Shown: in pieces, positions 16,496 through 25,388 of the stretch
Position numbering within the stretch: position 1 is the stretch's first letter
Layout: each line of letters starts with the position of its first letter
DNA from: Mucilaginibacter sp.
Lineage (GTDB): Bacteria > Bacteroidota > Bacteroidia > Sphingobacteriales > Sphingobacteriaceae
Assembly (NCBI RefSeq): GCF_028288225.1
Contig: NZ_JAQBOC010000088.1
Location: 124,001-188,000, forward strand
Length of the DNA: 64,000 bases
Direction of reading: 5' to 3'
Position numbers and translations under genes: made by a program
The notes under the pieces: generated by a model
What the model was told of the DNA's origin: nothing
The model's database searches: none
Seen by the model: the letters and a program-made list of their open reading frames with translations, nothing else

Positions 16496-17932
16496 TTATT
16501 TTGTATGAATTTTAATCCAGTCAGAAATAATCTTCATTGCCACAGGCGACATGGTTTCTTCAATTTTTTCATACTCTGAAAGATCGCCTGTTGCAGCAGT
16601 TTGCAATAGGTGGTTTAAACCGGGTAAGGCCTTTACTTCAAAATCTTTGTTACCGTTTTTGGTTAAGATCTTTTTTATCAAACTTAAATTACTGGCGGCA
16701 TCTACCTGCGTATCTTTTTCGCCGTTAATAGCCAATAAACTGCATTTAACCTTGCTCAGGTCATTTTCAGGATCGTAAGCAATAAAAAAGCGCATCCATG
16801 GTATATTATACAAACTGTTGTACTGTTTATATACATCCTTTATATCCACGTCTTTGGCATGTAACTCATCAAGCGTTTTTGGAGTTTGTGCTTTTTTCCA
16901 ATTTTCAAATACCGGGGTGATTTGTTTATCCAAACTATCAACATTGGGTGACGATGCAAAAAGCTTCAGTATTCCAAGATGCAATTGTTTAAACGCGTTA
17001 ATTGCAACAGTATCAAGTCCACCGCTCTTGAAAGCATATGCGTATTGCTCTGTAATTGTCACGGCCCCTCCAACTGCGGGTCCACCCCACAGTACTATAA
17101 AGCTAACATCTTTGCGCCGGGCGGCAACCATTGGTGCAATTATGCCGCCTTCGCTATGCCCAATAAGGCCTATGTGTTTTATATTAACGTCAGCTCTTGT
17201 TTCAAGGTAATTAAGACTGGCTTCCACATCATACGAAAAATCAAGGCTGGTTACATCCTTAATATTATTTCCCAATGAACTTTTACCTGCTCCCCTATCA
17301 TCAACCCGTAAAACAGCGATTCCGTTTTTGGTTAAATAGTCGGCAAGCACCCAATATAATTTATGTCCAAAGATGGTTCCGTTCCTATCCTGTGTTCCGC
17401 TGCCGCTGATTATAATTACAGCCGGATATTTCCCGCTCCCGTTTGGCCTGGTAAAAGATGCACCATAATGCAGGCTTTTATCGGCATTATCATATTCCAC
17501 ATCCTCGCTAACATAACCAAACGGCGGCTTAGGGGTTTGTGATCTTACGGGTTCTTTTGATAGATCAGCCTTTTCAGCGGCAGTAATATGTTTTAGGTTT
17601 AACGTTGTTTTACCTCCTCCCTGTGCGTAAGTGCCGATAATACCATCCTTTCCATCCCATAAACCTTTGTAACTGCCACCTATAACTGCTATTTCAACAA
17701 AAAGGCTGTCCTTCACAACTGTAGTTTTGCTGCAGGCTATCCCAAATGCCTTTTGATCCGGGCTATCAAGGGTGGATCTATAGGCACCATCATTATTTCT
17801 ATCAATATTAAAAACCAAACGAAGGCTTACACTTCCAACTGGTATTGAACCTTGCCAGCTGCCGGTTAAATCCTGGGCTTTTAACTGACAGATGGTGCAA
17901 AGAGTGAAAACACAGATCAATAATTTTTTCAT
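16496..17932 (-). CDS. Exported alpha/beta hydrolase (serine aminopeptidase S33 / DLH-like)
   Basis: 478 residues: signal peptide (ending QLKAQ), an N-terminal beta domain of about 120 residues (LTGSWQGSIPVGSVSLRLVF) and a C-terminal alpha/beta-hydrolase from about 135. Visible are IISGSGTQDRNG (oxyanion strand), RVDDRGAGKS, the nucleophile elbow GHSEGG, an acid in INGEKDTQVDA and the histidine in LPGLNHLLQ. This arrangement (DUF3887-like or lipocalin-like N-domain plus S33 hydrolase) is common in Bacteroidota secreted esterases or peptidases. Same strand as bla and the AEH pair. The substrate is unknown. Confidence 0.82.
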   Translation of the reverse strand: MKKLLICVFTLCTICQLKAQDLTGSWQGSIPVGSVSLRLVFNIDRNNDGAYRSTLDSPDQKAFGIACSKTTVVKDSLFVEIAVIGGSYKGLWDGKDGIIGTYAQGGGKTTLNLKHITAAEKADLSKEPVRSQTPKPPFGYVSEDVEYDNADKSLHYGASFTRPNGSGKYPAVIIISGSGTQDRNGTIFGHKLYWVLADYLTKNGIAVLRVDDRGAGKSSLGNNIKDVTSLDFSYDVEASLNYLETRADVNIKHIGLIGHSEGGIIAPMVAARRKDVSFIVLWGGPAVGGAVTITEQYAYAFKSGGLDTVAINAFKQLHLGILKLFASSPNVDSLDKQITPVFENWKKAQTPKTLDELHAKDVDIKDVYKQYNSLYNIPWMRFFIAYDPENDLSKVKCSLLAINGEKDTQVDAASNLSLIKKILTKNGNKDFEVKALPGLNHLLQTAATGDLSEYEKIEETMSPVAMKIISDWIKIHTK

Positions 17933-18106
17933 TGGTTTTTAAGTAGCTGTTTTTTAAATAAAGGTATAAATAATTGGCACCAATACTAGCTTGACAGTAT
18001 ATTGCTACTGCTTAAGTGCAGTAATATGACTTAAATGATTTTTTTGTTACTTGCTCAATAATTCTCCAAAATTTCGTTACTTGTAACTATCAATCAAACT
18101 ACTATC

Positions 18107-19729
18107 ATGCAAAGAAGAAATTTCCTTAAAACCAGCTCATTGGCCGGTTTAACATTAACTACACTGGCTGCAACCTCATGCAATTTATTTTCCTCTAAAA
18201 AGGATAAAGACGATGCAGGTAAAGAAAAAGCTGGTGATTTTGTTTTAAACGAGGTAACCATTGATGTTTTACAGCAAAAGATGAAAAACAAGGAATATAC
18301 TTCGCGCTCCATAACCGAAATGTATTTAAAGCGGATAGATGATATTGATAAAAATGGACCAAAGCTTAATGCGGTTATCGAAATAAATAAGGATGCGTTA
18401 AACATGGCAGACGCAATGGATAAGGAACGTGGAGCCGGGAAGGTGCGCGGGCCTTTGCATGGGATCCCGGTTTTAATAAAAGATAACATCAATACCGGCG
18501 ACAATATGCGTACCACTGCCGGGGCCCTCGCTATAGCGGATAATTATGCCAAACAGGACGCATTTATAGTACATAAATTAAGGCAGGCAGGTGCCGTAAT
18601 ACTGGGTAAAACCAATTTAAGCGAGTGGGCCAATTTCAGAAGCACTCACTCTACCAGTGGATGGAGCAGCCGGGGCGGGCAAACCAAGTGCCCATATATT
18701 TTGGATAGAAACCCAAGCGGATCAAGTGCCGGATCGGGTTCAGCGGTATCGGCTAATTTATGCGCCATAGCTATAGGGACCGAAACCGACGGCTCTATTG
18801 TTTCGCCATCATCGGTAAACGGCCTTGTTGGCATTAAACCTACTGTAGGTTTATGGAGCCGATCAGGCATTATCCCAATCTCAAAAACACAAGATACCGC
18901 CGGGCCAATGGCGCGTACGGTAAGGGATGCGGCCATTTTATTGGGCGCATTAGCCGGTGATGATCCGCAGGATATTTACACATTAACCAGCAAGGGTAAA
19001 ATTGAACCCGACTATACTAAGTTTTTAGATGCCGATGGGCTAAAAGGCAAGCGCATCGGTATTGAAAAGGACGGGCTGAAAGTTAACCCAGCAATGGATG
19101 CTATATTTCAGCAGGCTATTGATACTTTAAAAAGTAAGGGAGCTACCATTGTTGAAGTTGAGCTATACAAAAAAATAAAAGAAGCGGGCAAAAATGGATT
19201 TACTGTATTGCTGTATGAGTTTAAAGACGGATTAAACAAATATTTAAGCGAGGCCAATTCAAAAGTAAAATCACTGGCTGATGTAATAGCTTTTAATAAA
19301 AAGAACGAAGCCAAAGCGATGCCGTTTTTTAAACAGGAAACCCTTGAGCTGGCAGATAAAAAAGGCGGACTGGATGAAAAAGAATATATGGATGCCGTTC
19401 AGAAAACAAGCGGCATTACCCGTAATGCCATTGATACCCTGCTAAAAGAAAACAAGCTTGATGCCATAGTTGCGCCAACCAATGGCTTTGCCGTTTGCAT
19501 CGACCTGGTTAATGGCGATTATGATAACGGCTTCTCGTTTTCAGGCCCGGCTGCCATGGCGGGATATCCGCATATTACAGTTCCAATGGGTTACGCTTAT
19601 GGGTTGCCTGTTGGCATCTCTTTTATTAGCACCGCTTATAAAGAGGCTGATATAATTACACTCGGCTATGCTTATGAGCAGGCATCGAAGAAAAGAGTAG
19701 CGCCGCTTTTTAAGGATATTGTTGGGTAG
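18107..19729 (+). CDS. Amidase (amidase-signature family), exported lipoprotein-like
   Basis: 540 residues. The N-terminus carries a Tat-like RRNFLK motif and a lipobox-like stretch (TLAATSC), so it is probably an exported lipoprotein. The amidase-signature Ser-cisSer-Lys triad is evident: Lys in HGIPVLIKDNINT, and the serines in NPSGSSAGSGSAVSANLC followed by IAIGTETDGSIVSPSS. It hydrolyses an unidentified amide (aryl-acyl amides, peptides or similar). It is divergent from the alpha/beta hydrolase with about 170 bases between, so the two may share a regulatory region. With the neighbouring beta-lactamase and AEH-like genes it makes a run of exported C-N/C-O hydrolases. Confidence 0.9.
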   Translation: MQRRNFLKTSSLAGLTLTTLAATSCNLFSSKKDKDDAGKEKAGDFVLNEVTIDVLQQKMKNKEYTSRSITEMYLKRIDDIDKNGPKLNAVIEINKDALNMADAMDKERGAGKVRGPLHGIPVLIKDNINTGDNMRTTAGALAIADNYAKQDAFIVHKLRQAGAVILGKTNLSEWANFRSTHSTSGWSSRGGQTKCPYILDRNPSGSSAGSGSAVSANLCAIAIGTETDGSIVSPSSVNGLVGIKPTVGLWSRSGIIPISKTQDTAGPMARTVRDAAILLGALAGDDPQDIYTLTSKGKIEPDYTKFLDADGLKGKRIGIEKDGLKVNPAMDAIFQQAIDTLKSKGATIVEVELYKKIKEAGKNGFTVLLYEFKDGLNKYLSEANSKVKSLADVIAFNKKNEAKAMPFFKQETLELADKKGGLDEKEYMDAVQKTSGITRNAIDTLLKENKLDAIVAPTNGFAVCIDLVNGDYDNGFSFSGPAAMAGYPHITVPMGYAYGLPVGISFISTAYKEADIITLGYAYEQASKKRVAPLFKDIVG

Positions 19730-19893
19730 TTGATTGAGTTGGATTGGGTTAGATTAAGTTGATTGAGTTAAACAGAAAGCTGCTAATAAATATTTAACCG
19801 TTCGGCATAATCAACTCGCGCAAGCTAACTAACTAATTACTATTTTTAGCCCTGCGAAAAGTCGGAAGTCCGAAAGATAAAACAATCGCTTCC
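19730..19893. repeat. Two word repeats after the amidase gene
   Basis: 19730-19770 consists of GTTGATTGAGTT and GGATTAGATTAAG words (same family as 3361-3403 and 31960-32000). 19858-19893 has the gaaaagtcggaagtccgaaag word of the CGGAAAGTC family. No coding potential. Confidence 0.6.
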
Positions 19894-19927
19894 GGCTATG
19901 AACTATCAACCATTAACTATAAACTAA

Positions 19928-20845
19928 ATGGAATTTGGCCGTGTAACACCCCAGGAATTAAATGAAGTAGATTTTACACTTCCGCCTGATCCTGAATTAA
20001 CTATAAAAACACTGCAGGCAGCCAAAAATGGTCAGCCTTTGCAAGTTCATGTAGGATGTGCCAAATGGGGCCGTAAGGAATGGGTCGGCAAAATATATCC
20101 GCCCAAAACAAAAGACGCAAACTTTTTGGATGAGTATGTAAAGCACTTTGACTGTATTGAGCTTAATGCCACATTTTACAATGTTTACCCGCCCGAAACC
20201 ATTGTCAAGTGGAAAGAAAAGGCAAATGTTAATCCCGGTTTTAAATTTTGCCCTAAATTTTCGCAAAGCATCAGCCATATCCGCCGGTTAAAAAATGCTG
20301 AGGAGATCACCACCAAATACTATGAAGGCATTATGGCCTTTGGCGATAAGCTTGGCCCGCTGTTTTTGCAGGTGGGTGACAACTTTACGCCTAAAAGCCT
20401 GCTTGATTTAAAGGCGTATCTTGAGCAATTACCAAAAGATGTGCCGGTGTTTTTAGAGCTGCGTCATAAGGAATGGTTTGCCAATGCTGAAAACCGCGAC
20501 GCTATATTTAACCTGCTGCACGAGTTGCAAATTGGCGCGGTAATAACAGATGCATCGGGCCGCAGGGATGTTGTACATATGGAACTGCCTACACCGCATG
20601 CGTTTATCCGCTTTGTGGGCAACAGCCTTCATACCACTGATTATACCAGGGTTGATGAATGGATCGAGCGCATTAAACAATGGCAGCAGATGGGTTTACA
20701 GTCGGTTTGGTTTTTTATGCACCAGCACGATGAGCGGTATTCGCCGGAGTTAGCTGACTATGTGGTGGAACAGCTTAATAAGAAATTGGGTCTGAACCTC
20801 TTGAGACCAACCTTTATTGATAGGGATAAAGGGTTGTTTAATTAA
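19928..20845 (+). CDS. DUF72 family protein (YecE-like)
   Basis: 305 residues, soluble. It matches the DUF72 TIM-barrel fold: VHVGCAKWGRKEWVGKIYPP at the N-terminus, DCIELNATFYNVYPPETIVKW (the xELNxTFY motif), FKFCPKFSQSISH (F-K-xPx), LGPLFLQVGDNF, PVFLELRHKEWF and VWFFMHQHDE. Biochemical role is unknown in the family. The ATG follows a gap with word repeats, and no neighbour shares the strand closely. Confidence 0.9.
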   Translation: MEFGRVTPQELNEVDFTLPPDPELTIKTLQAAKNGQPLQVHVGCAKWGRKEWVGKIYPPKTKDANFLDEYVKHFDCIELNATFYNVYPPETIVKWKEKANVNPGFKFCPKFSQSISHIRRLKNAEEITTKYYEGIMAFGDKLGPLFLQVGDNFTPKSLLDLKAYLEQLPKDVPVFLELRHKEWFANAENRDAIFNLLHELQIGAVITDASGRRDVVHMELPTPHAFIRFVGNSLHTTDYTRVDEWIERIKQWQQMGLQSVWFFMHQHDERYSPELADYVVEQLNKKLGLNLLRPTFIDRDKGLFN

Positions 20846-20910
20846 CACGATTGAAAGATTTTAGGGATTATCGTGATTTTATTAAATTTCAAATCACTGA
20901 ATCTTGTTTA

Positions 20911-21600
20911 CTATGATACCAGCCCTGAAATTACATTAATGCTTAACGCAACAATTGTGGTGTTAAATGCAAAAGAGAGTAAGGCATGCGTAAGAGCTAT
21001 GCGCCGAACGCGGCGTGACGTTATCACTACATCAGATACCTGGAAAGTCATACCGATGACAAAAGAAAAATAAACAAAGTCCATATAATCCGGATCTTCT
21101 TTACCGGGAAAATCCAATCCACCTGTTGACTTTGGATCATCTTTATCAATGCCCGTACTATAATACAAATGTGCATACCTCAGTGCGAATATAGTGTGCA
21201 GAAGCCACCATGAAATAAGTACGGCCGTAATAGCAAGAAATATATGCCCTATTTTATCAGCATCCGGGAGCCCTTTGGTTGCTTTTAATAAAAACAATAT
21301 GGCACCCAAACTTGCTACTGAAGCCGCCATAATAAACAAAAACAGGAAGGTGCGGCTTGAATCTTGTAGTTTGGCTATTTTTCGCACCTCGCGCGGATGT
21401 GAAGAAAGTATAATTACCCAATCCAAAGCAATTACGGTAACCGCACAGCCTATCCAGGTAAGTAATATTATTGATGGCGTTGTTGAATTGCTGCGAATAC
21501 AAAAAAAAACTATTGCACTTACCATTAAAGAAATAAGTAAGCGGTAATGCGCGTCTAAACGAAAAAATATGCGTTTATCAGCTTTTAATGTTTTTGCCAT
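20911..21600 (-). CDS. DUF1345 integral membrane protein
   Basis: 229 residues with about five to six membrane helices (for example LLISLMVSAIVFFCI, FLFLFIMAASVASLGAILFLL, ALLSFAFNTTIVALSINVI). The family signature is present: LHTIFALRYAHLYYS, then GGLDFPGKEDPDYMDFVYFSF and VIGMTFQVSDVVITSRRVRR. Function unknown; members sit in the inner membrane and are often called YeaQ-like or DUF1345 proteins. Its stop lies 66 bases from the DUF72 stop (convergent), and a CGGAAAGTC word repeat follows its start codon upstream. Confidence 0.88.
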   Translation of the reverse strand: MAKTLKADKRIFFRLDAHYRLLISLMVSAIVFFCIRSNSTTPSIILLTWIGCAVTVIALDWVIILSSHPREVRKIAKLQDSSRTFLFLFIMAASVASLGAILFLLKATKGLPDADKIGHIFLAITAVLISWWLLHTIFALRYAHLYYSTGIDKDDPKSTGGLDFPGKEDPDYMDFVYFSFVIGMTFQVSDVVITSRRVRRIALTHALLSFAFNTTIVALSINVISGLVS

Positions 21601-21611
21601 AGGGGTGTGTA

Positions 21612-21652
21612 GGAAATCCGGAAAATCGGGAAAGACCGAAAGTCTGGAATGT
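21612..21652. repeat. CCGAAAGTC word repeat flanking ywbE (left)
   Basis: ggaaatccggaaaatcggga then aagaccgaaagtctgg; its counterpart at 21899-21936 (aagtccgaaagtcgggaaag then accgaaagtccggaag) lies on the other side of the ywbE-like gene, so the small gene is bracketed by the same word in direct orientation. Confidence 0.65.
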
Positions 21653-21694
21653 TGTTAAAATAAAACTCTAAGATATAAAGTTTTATGGAAGATA

Positions 21695-21892
21695 TTAATC
21701 TTCTACGATTTCAATCACCCGTCCTACCTGCCCGTCTTCCAACCTCACTTTTATACCGCGGGAATGATAGGCAGAACTTGTAAGCAGGTCCTTAACAAAT
21801 CCTCTTGTTCTTTTGCCCGACCGCTGATCTTTTTTAAGGATGATATCGACTTCAAGACCGGGATAAATATCGCTTCTGTTTTGTCCGTTCAT
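21695..21892 (-). CDS. YwbE family protein
   Basis: 65 residues, the full length of the family. It reads MNGQNRSDIYPGLEVDIILK, then KDQRSGKRTRGFVKDLLTSS and ends VRLEDGQVGRVIEIVED. The IxxGxxVxIvlKxDQxTGkLTrGiVkdiLT pattern is the YwbE hallmark; it is a small KOW/SH3-like beta-barrel protein, probably nucleic-acid binding, function untested. Bracketed on both sides by copies of the CGGAAAGTC word repeat, so it is probably its own transcript. Confidence 0.9.
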   Translation of the reverse strand: MNGQNRSDIYPGLEVDIILKKDQRSGKRTRGFVKDLLTSSAYHSRGIKVRLEDGQVGRVIEIVED

Positions 21893-21898
21893 GGTTTT

Positions 21899-21936
21899 TA
21901 AGTCCGAAAGTCGGGAAAGACCGAAAGTCCGGAAGA
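21899..21936. repeat. CCGAAAGTC word repeat flanking ywbE (right)
   Basis: Direct-orientation partner of the repeat at 21612-21652, 6 bases upstream of the ywbE-like start. Contains two copies of gaccgaaagtcsgg-type words. Confidence 0.65.
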
Positions 21937-21964
21937 AATAGTTAGCTAATTTATAGTTTGTAAA

Positions 21965-22441
21965 TTACAGTCCCTTATTCTTTTTTAACAAAATGTTAAG
22001 AGTCTTTTGTTTTACTTCTTCATCAATACCAACAAATGGCTTGGTGACCACCCATTTATTTTTGATATAAGATGGCAAATTATTCAATGATGAATCATCA
22101 TCTATAATAACATAGTTTTGCTCCAGGCCATTAATATCTACCCATTCTTTTATTTCCGATCCTCTATCCCGCATTTCTGCTATAGATCCTACATTATTAA
22201 TTTTTGACAGGACATCAATATTTATTCCTCTTGCCTTAAAAATTTCCAGCCATTTTTCAATGGTATGACTAATTCTGTGGGTGGTTGTTAAAACTACAGA
22301 AGCATTGGTTTCAAGTAATATGGCGGAAAGATTTTCTGCTGACGATTTATTAAAAAGCATAAAACCATCCTGACCTATTTCAACTTTTTTCCATGGCGGA
22401 CTGATGACTAAAACACCATCGATATCAAGTAGAATAGTCAT
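21965..22441 (-). CDS. Small HAD-domain protein
   Basis: 158 residues, soluble. The haloacid-dehalogenase motif I is LLDIDGVLV (Asp6 and Asp8), motif II is VVLTTTHR, and a late acidic motif is YVIIDDDSS. There is no cap domain, and the length matches the compact HAD_2-like or polynucleotide-kinase-like HAD domain family (the kind named HAD domain in Swiss Army Knife RNA repair proteins). It probably removes phosphate from an unknown substrate. Its ATG lies 5 bases after the argH stop on the same strand, so it is the last gene of the arginine transcript by position, though a role there is not expected. Confidence 0.75.
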   Translation of the reverse strand: MTILLDIDGVLVISPPWKKVEIGQDGFMLFNKSSAENLSAILLETNASVVLTTTHRISHTIEKWLEIFKARGINIDVLSKINNVGSIAEMRDRGSEIKEWVDINGLEQNYVIIDDDSSLNNLPSYIKNKWVVTKPFVGIDEEVKQKTLNILLKKNKGL

Positions 22442-22446
22442 TATAA

Positions 22447-23781
22447 TTAACTAACAAGCTCTTTTATCGCCTTCTCCACCTTCCCAAAGTCAAAACTCCC
22501 AATCAGCTTATCAAATGATGCTGTTATCTCCTCATTCATTAAATTGCCAATGCTTCCTTCATGGGTATGATTTACCTGTTTATTGGGGCTAAAATCACCT
22601 TTTTCAATAGCCAGGCCAACTTGTTTATAAGCATCGCGGAATGGGGTGCCATTCAGCACCATTCTGTTTACTTCTTCTACACTAAAAAGATAAGCATACT
22701 TAGGATCATTCAGGATGTCTTTATTAACGGTGATATTCTGCAGCATGAAGGTTGCCATATGCAGGCAGTTCTTCAAATCGGCAAATGCAGGGAACAAGAG
22801 TTCTTTAAGCAGCTGCAACTCGCGATGATAGCCTGATGGCAGATTGGTTGTCATCATAGCCACATCATTTGGCAGGGCCTGCAGGCGGTTGCACTTGCCG
22901 CGCATAATTTCCCAAACATCGGGATTCTTTTTATGCGGCATAATGCTGCTGCCGGTTGTCAGCGTATCCGGATAACTTACAAAGGCAAAATTCTGACTTA
23001 AATACAAAGCCTGATCCATCGCCATTTTAGCCAATGTGGCGGCTATGGATGATAAGGCCTGTGCAATTATCCTTTCCGTTTTACCACGACCCATCTGCGC
23101 ATAAACAACGTTATAATTCAAGCTGTCAAAACCTAAAAGATTTGTGGTTAACGTACGATTTAGCGGAAAAGATGAGCCATAACCGGCTGCTGAGCCTAAT
23201 GGATTTTTGTTGGTGATCTTGTACGCAGCCAAAACCAGTTCAAGGTCATCAGCTAAACTTTCGGCATAAGCGCCGAACCATAGGCCAAATGATGATGGCA
23301 TGGCCACCTGTAAATGGGTGTAGCCTGGCAATAAAACATCTTTATGCTCTTCGCTTAGCTCAATCAGTTGGCGGAACAGCGTTGTGGTTTCTTCCACAAC
23401 CTGCTGAAGCTCGTGCCTGAAATACAGCTTAAGGTCAACCAGAACCTGGTCGTTTCGTGAGCGGCCACTGTGGATCTTTTTACCGGCATCGCCAATGCGC
23501 TGAGTAAGCAGCATTTCAACCTGCGAATGTACATCTTCAACTTCAGGCTGAATAGTAAAATCGCCGCTTGCAATATCTTTATAAATATTTTTAAGTTCCT
23601 TTTGTACCAGGTGCAGATCATCGGCGCTCATCAGCCCGATGCTTTCCAGCATTTGGGTGTGTGCCAGTGAACCGAGCACATCAAAGGCAGCCATTTGGAG
23701 GTCGAACTCACGATCGCGACCTACGGTGAAGTTTTCTACGAGTTCATTTACGGTAATGGACTTTTGCCAGATTTTGCTCAT
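22447..23781 (-). CDS. argH: Argininosuccinate lyase
   Basis: 444 residues, near the family's usual 450-460. It cleaves argininosuccinate to arginine and fumarate, the last step of arginine synthesis. The fumarase/aspartase-superfamily signature GSSIMPHKKNPDVWEIMRG is intact (catalytic serine loop), as are GRSRNDQV near residue 110 and PGYTHLQVAMPSSFG. It is 375 bases downstream of the argE-type gene on the same strand, with two palindromic elements in between, so expression may be partly uncoupled. Other arg genes are not in the window. Confidence 0.97.
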   Translation of the reverse strand: MSKIWQKSITVNELVENFTVGRDREFDLQMAAFDVLGSLAHTQMLESIGLMSADDLHLVQKELKNIYKDIASGDFTIQPEVEDVHSQVEMLLTQRIGDAGKKIHSGRSRNDQVLVDLKLYFRHELQQVVEETTTLFRQLIELSEEHKDVLLPGYTHLQVAMPSSFGLWFGAYAESLADDLELVLAAYKITNKNPLGSAAGYGSSFPLNRTLTTNLLGFDSLNYNVVYAQMGRGKTERIIAQALSSIAATLAKMAMDQALYLSQNFAFVSYPDTLTTGSSIMPHKKNPDVWEIMRGKCNRLQALPNDVAMMTTNLPSGYHRELQLLKELLFPAFADLKNCLHMATFMLQNITVNKDILNDPKYAYLFSVEEVNRMVLNGTPFRDAYKQVGLAIEKGDFSPNKQVNHTHEGSIGNLMNEEITASFDKLIGSFDFGKVEKAIKELVS

Positions 23782-23845
23782 GGTGTAAATATTGTATTCG
23801 ATGTTATTGCTCTGTTTTTGAACTATAGGATTAAAAGATTGCCTG

Positions 23846-23970
23846 CCTTTGTTGGTGTTGTCACCAACAAATCACATGATGCTATGTGCTTTATATTTGT
23901 ACAACCTGCCTGGCGGTTATTTGCAATACACAAACTTAATCCAACTTGTTGGTGACAACACCAACAAGGG
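23846..23970. repeat. 125-bp palindromic element, copy 1
   Basis: It starts with cctttgttggtgttgtcacc followed by aacaa (23846-23870) and ends with ttgttggtgacaacaccaac followed by aaggg (23946-23970), near-perfect inverted repeats of each other. Each end is itself a hairpin (TTGTTGGTG / CACCAACAA with a 4-base loop). The interior includes cacatgatgctatgtgcttt and aatacacaaacttaatccaa. Confidence 0.85.
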
Positions 23971-24019
23971 CTAAATATACTTAATATGCTAATATGGTAT
24001 ATATTTATTCAATGTTCAG

Positions 24020-24144
24020 CCTTTGTTGGTGTTATCACCAACAAATTGTGTGATGTTATGTGTTTTGTAACTGTGCAACCCGCTTGGTGGTTATCTGCAA
24101 TAAACAAACTTAATCCAACTTGTTGGTGACAACACCAACAAGGG
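24020..24144. repeat. 125-bp palindromic element, copy 2
   Basis: Same length and direction as copy 1, 174 bases further on. The ends are the same except one base (gttatcacc for gttgtcacc at the left). The interior is alike but drifted (tgtgatgttatgtgttttgt, ggtggttatctgcaataaac), so the duplication is not recent or the interior evolves faster than the ends. Confidence 0.85.
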
Positions 24145-24156
24145 CCATAAATTATT

Positions 24157-25221
24157 CTAACAGATGCTTTCCAGCATCTTAATATACAACTCAATCCCTT
24201 CTCTTATCTCGTCCACATACACAAACTCATCAGCTGTATGCGACCGTGCCGAATCGCCGGGACCAACCTTTAACGAAGGAATATCCAACAACGACTGATC
24301 AGATGTTGTTGGTGAGCCATAGGTGGTTCTGCCCAATGCTATCCCTGCCTGCACTATCGGATGTTCTTTATCAATTTTTGATGGCTTAAGGCGGATAGAA
24401 CGCGGGGTTACGTCACAGCTAACATGCTGACGGATGATCTCCAGCACTTCCTCGTTACGGTAAGCATCCGTAACCCTAACATCAACCGTAAAAGTACAGC
24501 TTGCCGGTACCACATTATGTTGTGATCCCGCATTAATTATGGTAACCGACATTTTTATCGGCCCAAAAACTTCTGACTCATTCTGGAAACGGAAGGTGCG
24601 GAACCATTCAATATCGGTTAACGCTTTGTAAATGGCGTTATCCCCTTCTTCGCGGGCGGCATGGCCTGCTTTGCCGTGCGCCACACAATCCAGCACCATC
24701 AGTCCGCGCTCGGCAATAGCCAGCTGCATCAGGGTAGGCTCGCCAACTATGCCAAAATCCAGCTGACCGAGTTCAGGGATGATCAATTCCAAACCATTAA
24801 CGCCGGAGATCTCTTCTTCGGCGGTTGTTGCCAGGCAAAAGTTATATTTAAGGTTTTCCCGCTCATAAAAATACAGGAAAACATTGATCAGTGATACCAG
24901 GCATCCCCCCGCATCATTACTGCCAAGACCATAAAGCTTACCATCCTCAATTTTAGCATCGTAAGGATCGCGGGTATAACCTGAATTAGGCTTTACCGTA
25001 TCGTGGTGTGAATTAAGCAGGATGGTTGGCTTTGCCGCATCAAAATATCGGTTGTACGCCCAGATGTTGTTTAGCTTACGATGGGTTTTGACATCTTTGT
25101 CCTGCAAAAATTTCTCTATCAGATCGGCAGTAAGTTTTTCTTCTTTACTGAAGGAAGGTATAGCTATAAGCTGCTGCAGCAGGCTAACTGCTTGTTGATA
25201 TAATGTTTTTGTATCAGTCAT
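24157..25221 (-). CDS. argE: M20-family N-acyl-ornithine/citrulline deacylase (ArgE-type)
   Basis: 354 residues from ATG 25221 (MTDTKTLYQQ); the codon five residues upstream is a less likely start. Di-zinc M20 ligands are visible: His in LLNSHHDTVKP, Asp in GLGSNDAGG, catalytic Glu pair in TTAEEEISG, Glu in VGEPT, and the C-terminal His in SHTADEFVY. A dimerisation domain lies at about 165-270. This short type with the SHHDTV motif is that of Bacteroidota and Xanthomonas arginine synthesis, where N-acetyl- or N-succinyl-citrulline/ornithine is deacylated. It is upstream of argH on the same strand. Which acyl group is used cannot be told here. Confidence 0.88.
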   Translation of the reverse strand: MTDTKTLYQQAVSLLQQLIAIPSFSKEEKLTADLIEKFLQDKDVKTHRKLNNIWAYNRYFDAAKPTILLNSHHDTVKPNSGYTRDPYDAKIEDGKLYGLGSNDAGGCLVSLINVFLYFYERENLKYNFCLATTAEEEISGVNGLELIIPELGQLDFGIVGEPTLMQLAIAERGLMVLDCVAHGKAGHAAREEGDNAIYKALTDIEWFRTFRFQNESEVFGPIKMSVTIINAGSQHNVVPASCTFTVDVRVTDAYRNEEVLEIIRQHVSCDVTPRSIRLKPSKIDKEHPIVQAGIALGRTTYGSPTTSDQSLLDIPSLKVGPGDSARSHTADEFVYVDEIREGIELYIKMLESIC

Positions 25222-25388
25222 AAAATTTCGCTGCAAAATTAATGTTTTTGGGGAAGATTGTTGAAAGGATGAAACGTTTAAAAGTTGGAATCTTGCACAG
25301 TCAGTTTTCAGTCATCATATTTTTACATGTCAGCAATACATTTCCGTATTTATAAATCCCTATTATTGCAGCCGAAAAACGAAAACAG

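Larger units (their letters stand above)
23782..24156. other. Gene-free gap of 375 bases between argE-like and argH genes
   Basis: Almost entirely taken up by two direct copies of a 125-bp palindromic element (described separately) with a 49-base AT-rich spacer. The region 23782-23845 upstream of argH is AT-rich (tggtgtaaatattgtattcg) and could hold an argH promoter. No coding sequence is credible here. Confidence 0.75.

Noticed and set aside
16818..17210. 130-codon plus-strand frame
   Set aside because: Antisense to the alpha/beta hydrolase gene, which has a signal peptide and all catalytic motifs; no family features in the shadow.
23846..24144. CRISPR array
   Set aside because: The repeats are only two 125-bp palindromes with similar, not unique, interiors, and no cas gene is in the window.
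24009..24194. 61-codon minus-strand frame
   Set aside because: It lies in the palindromic element and overlaps the end of the argE-type gene.
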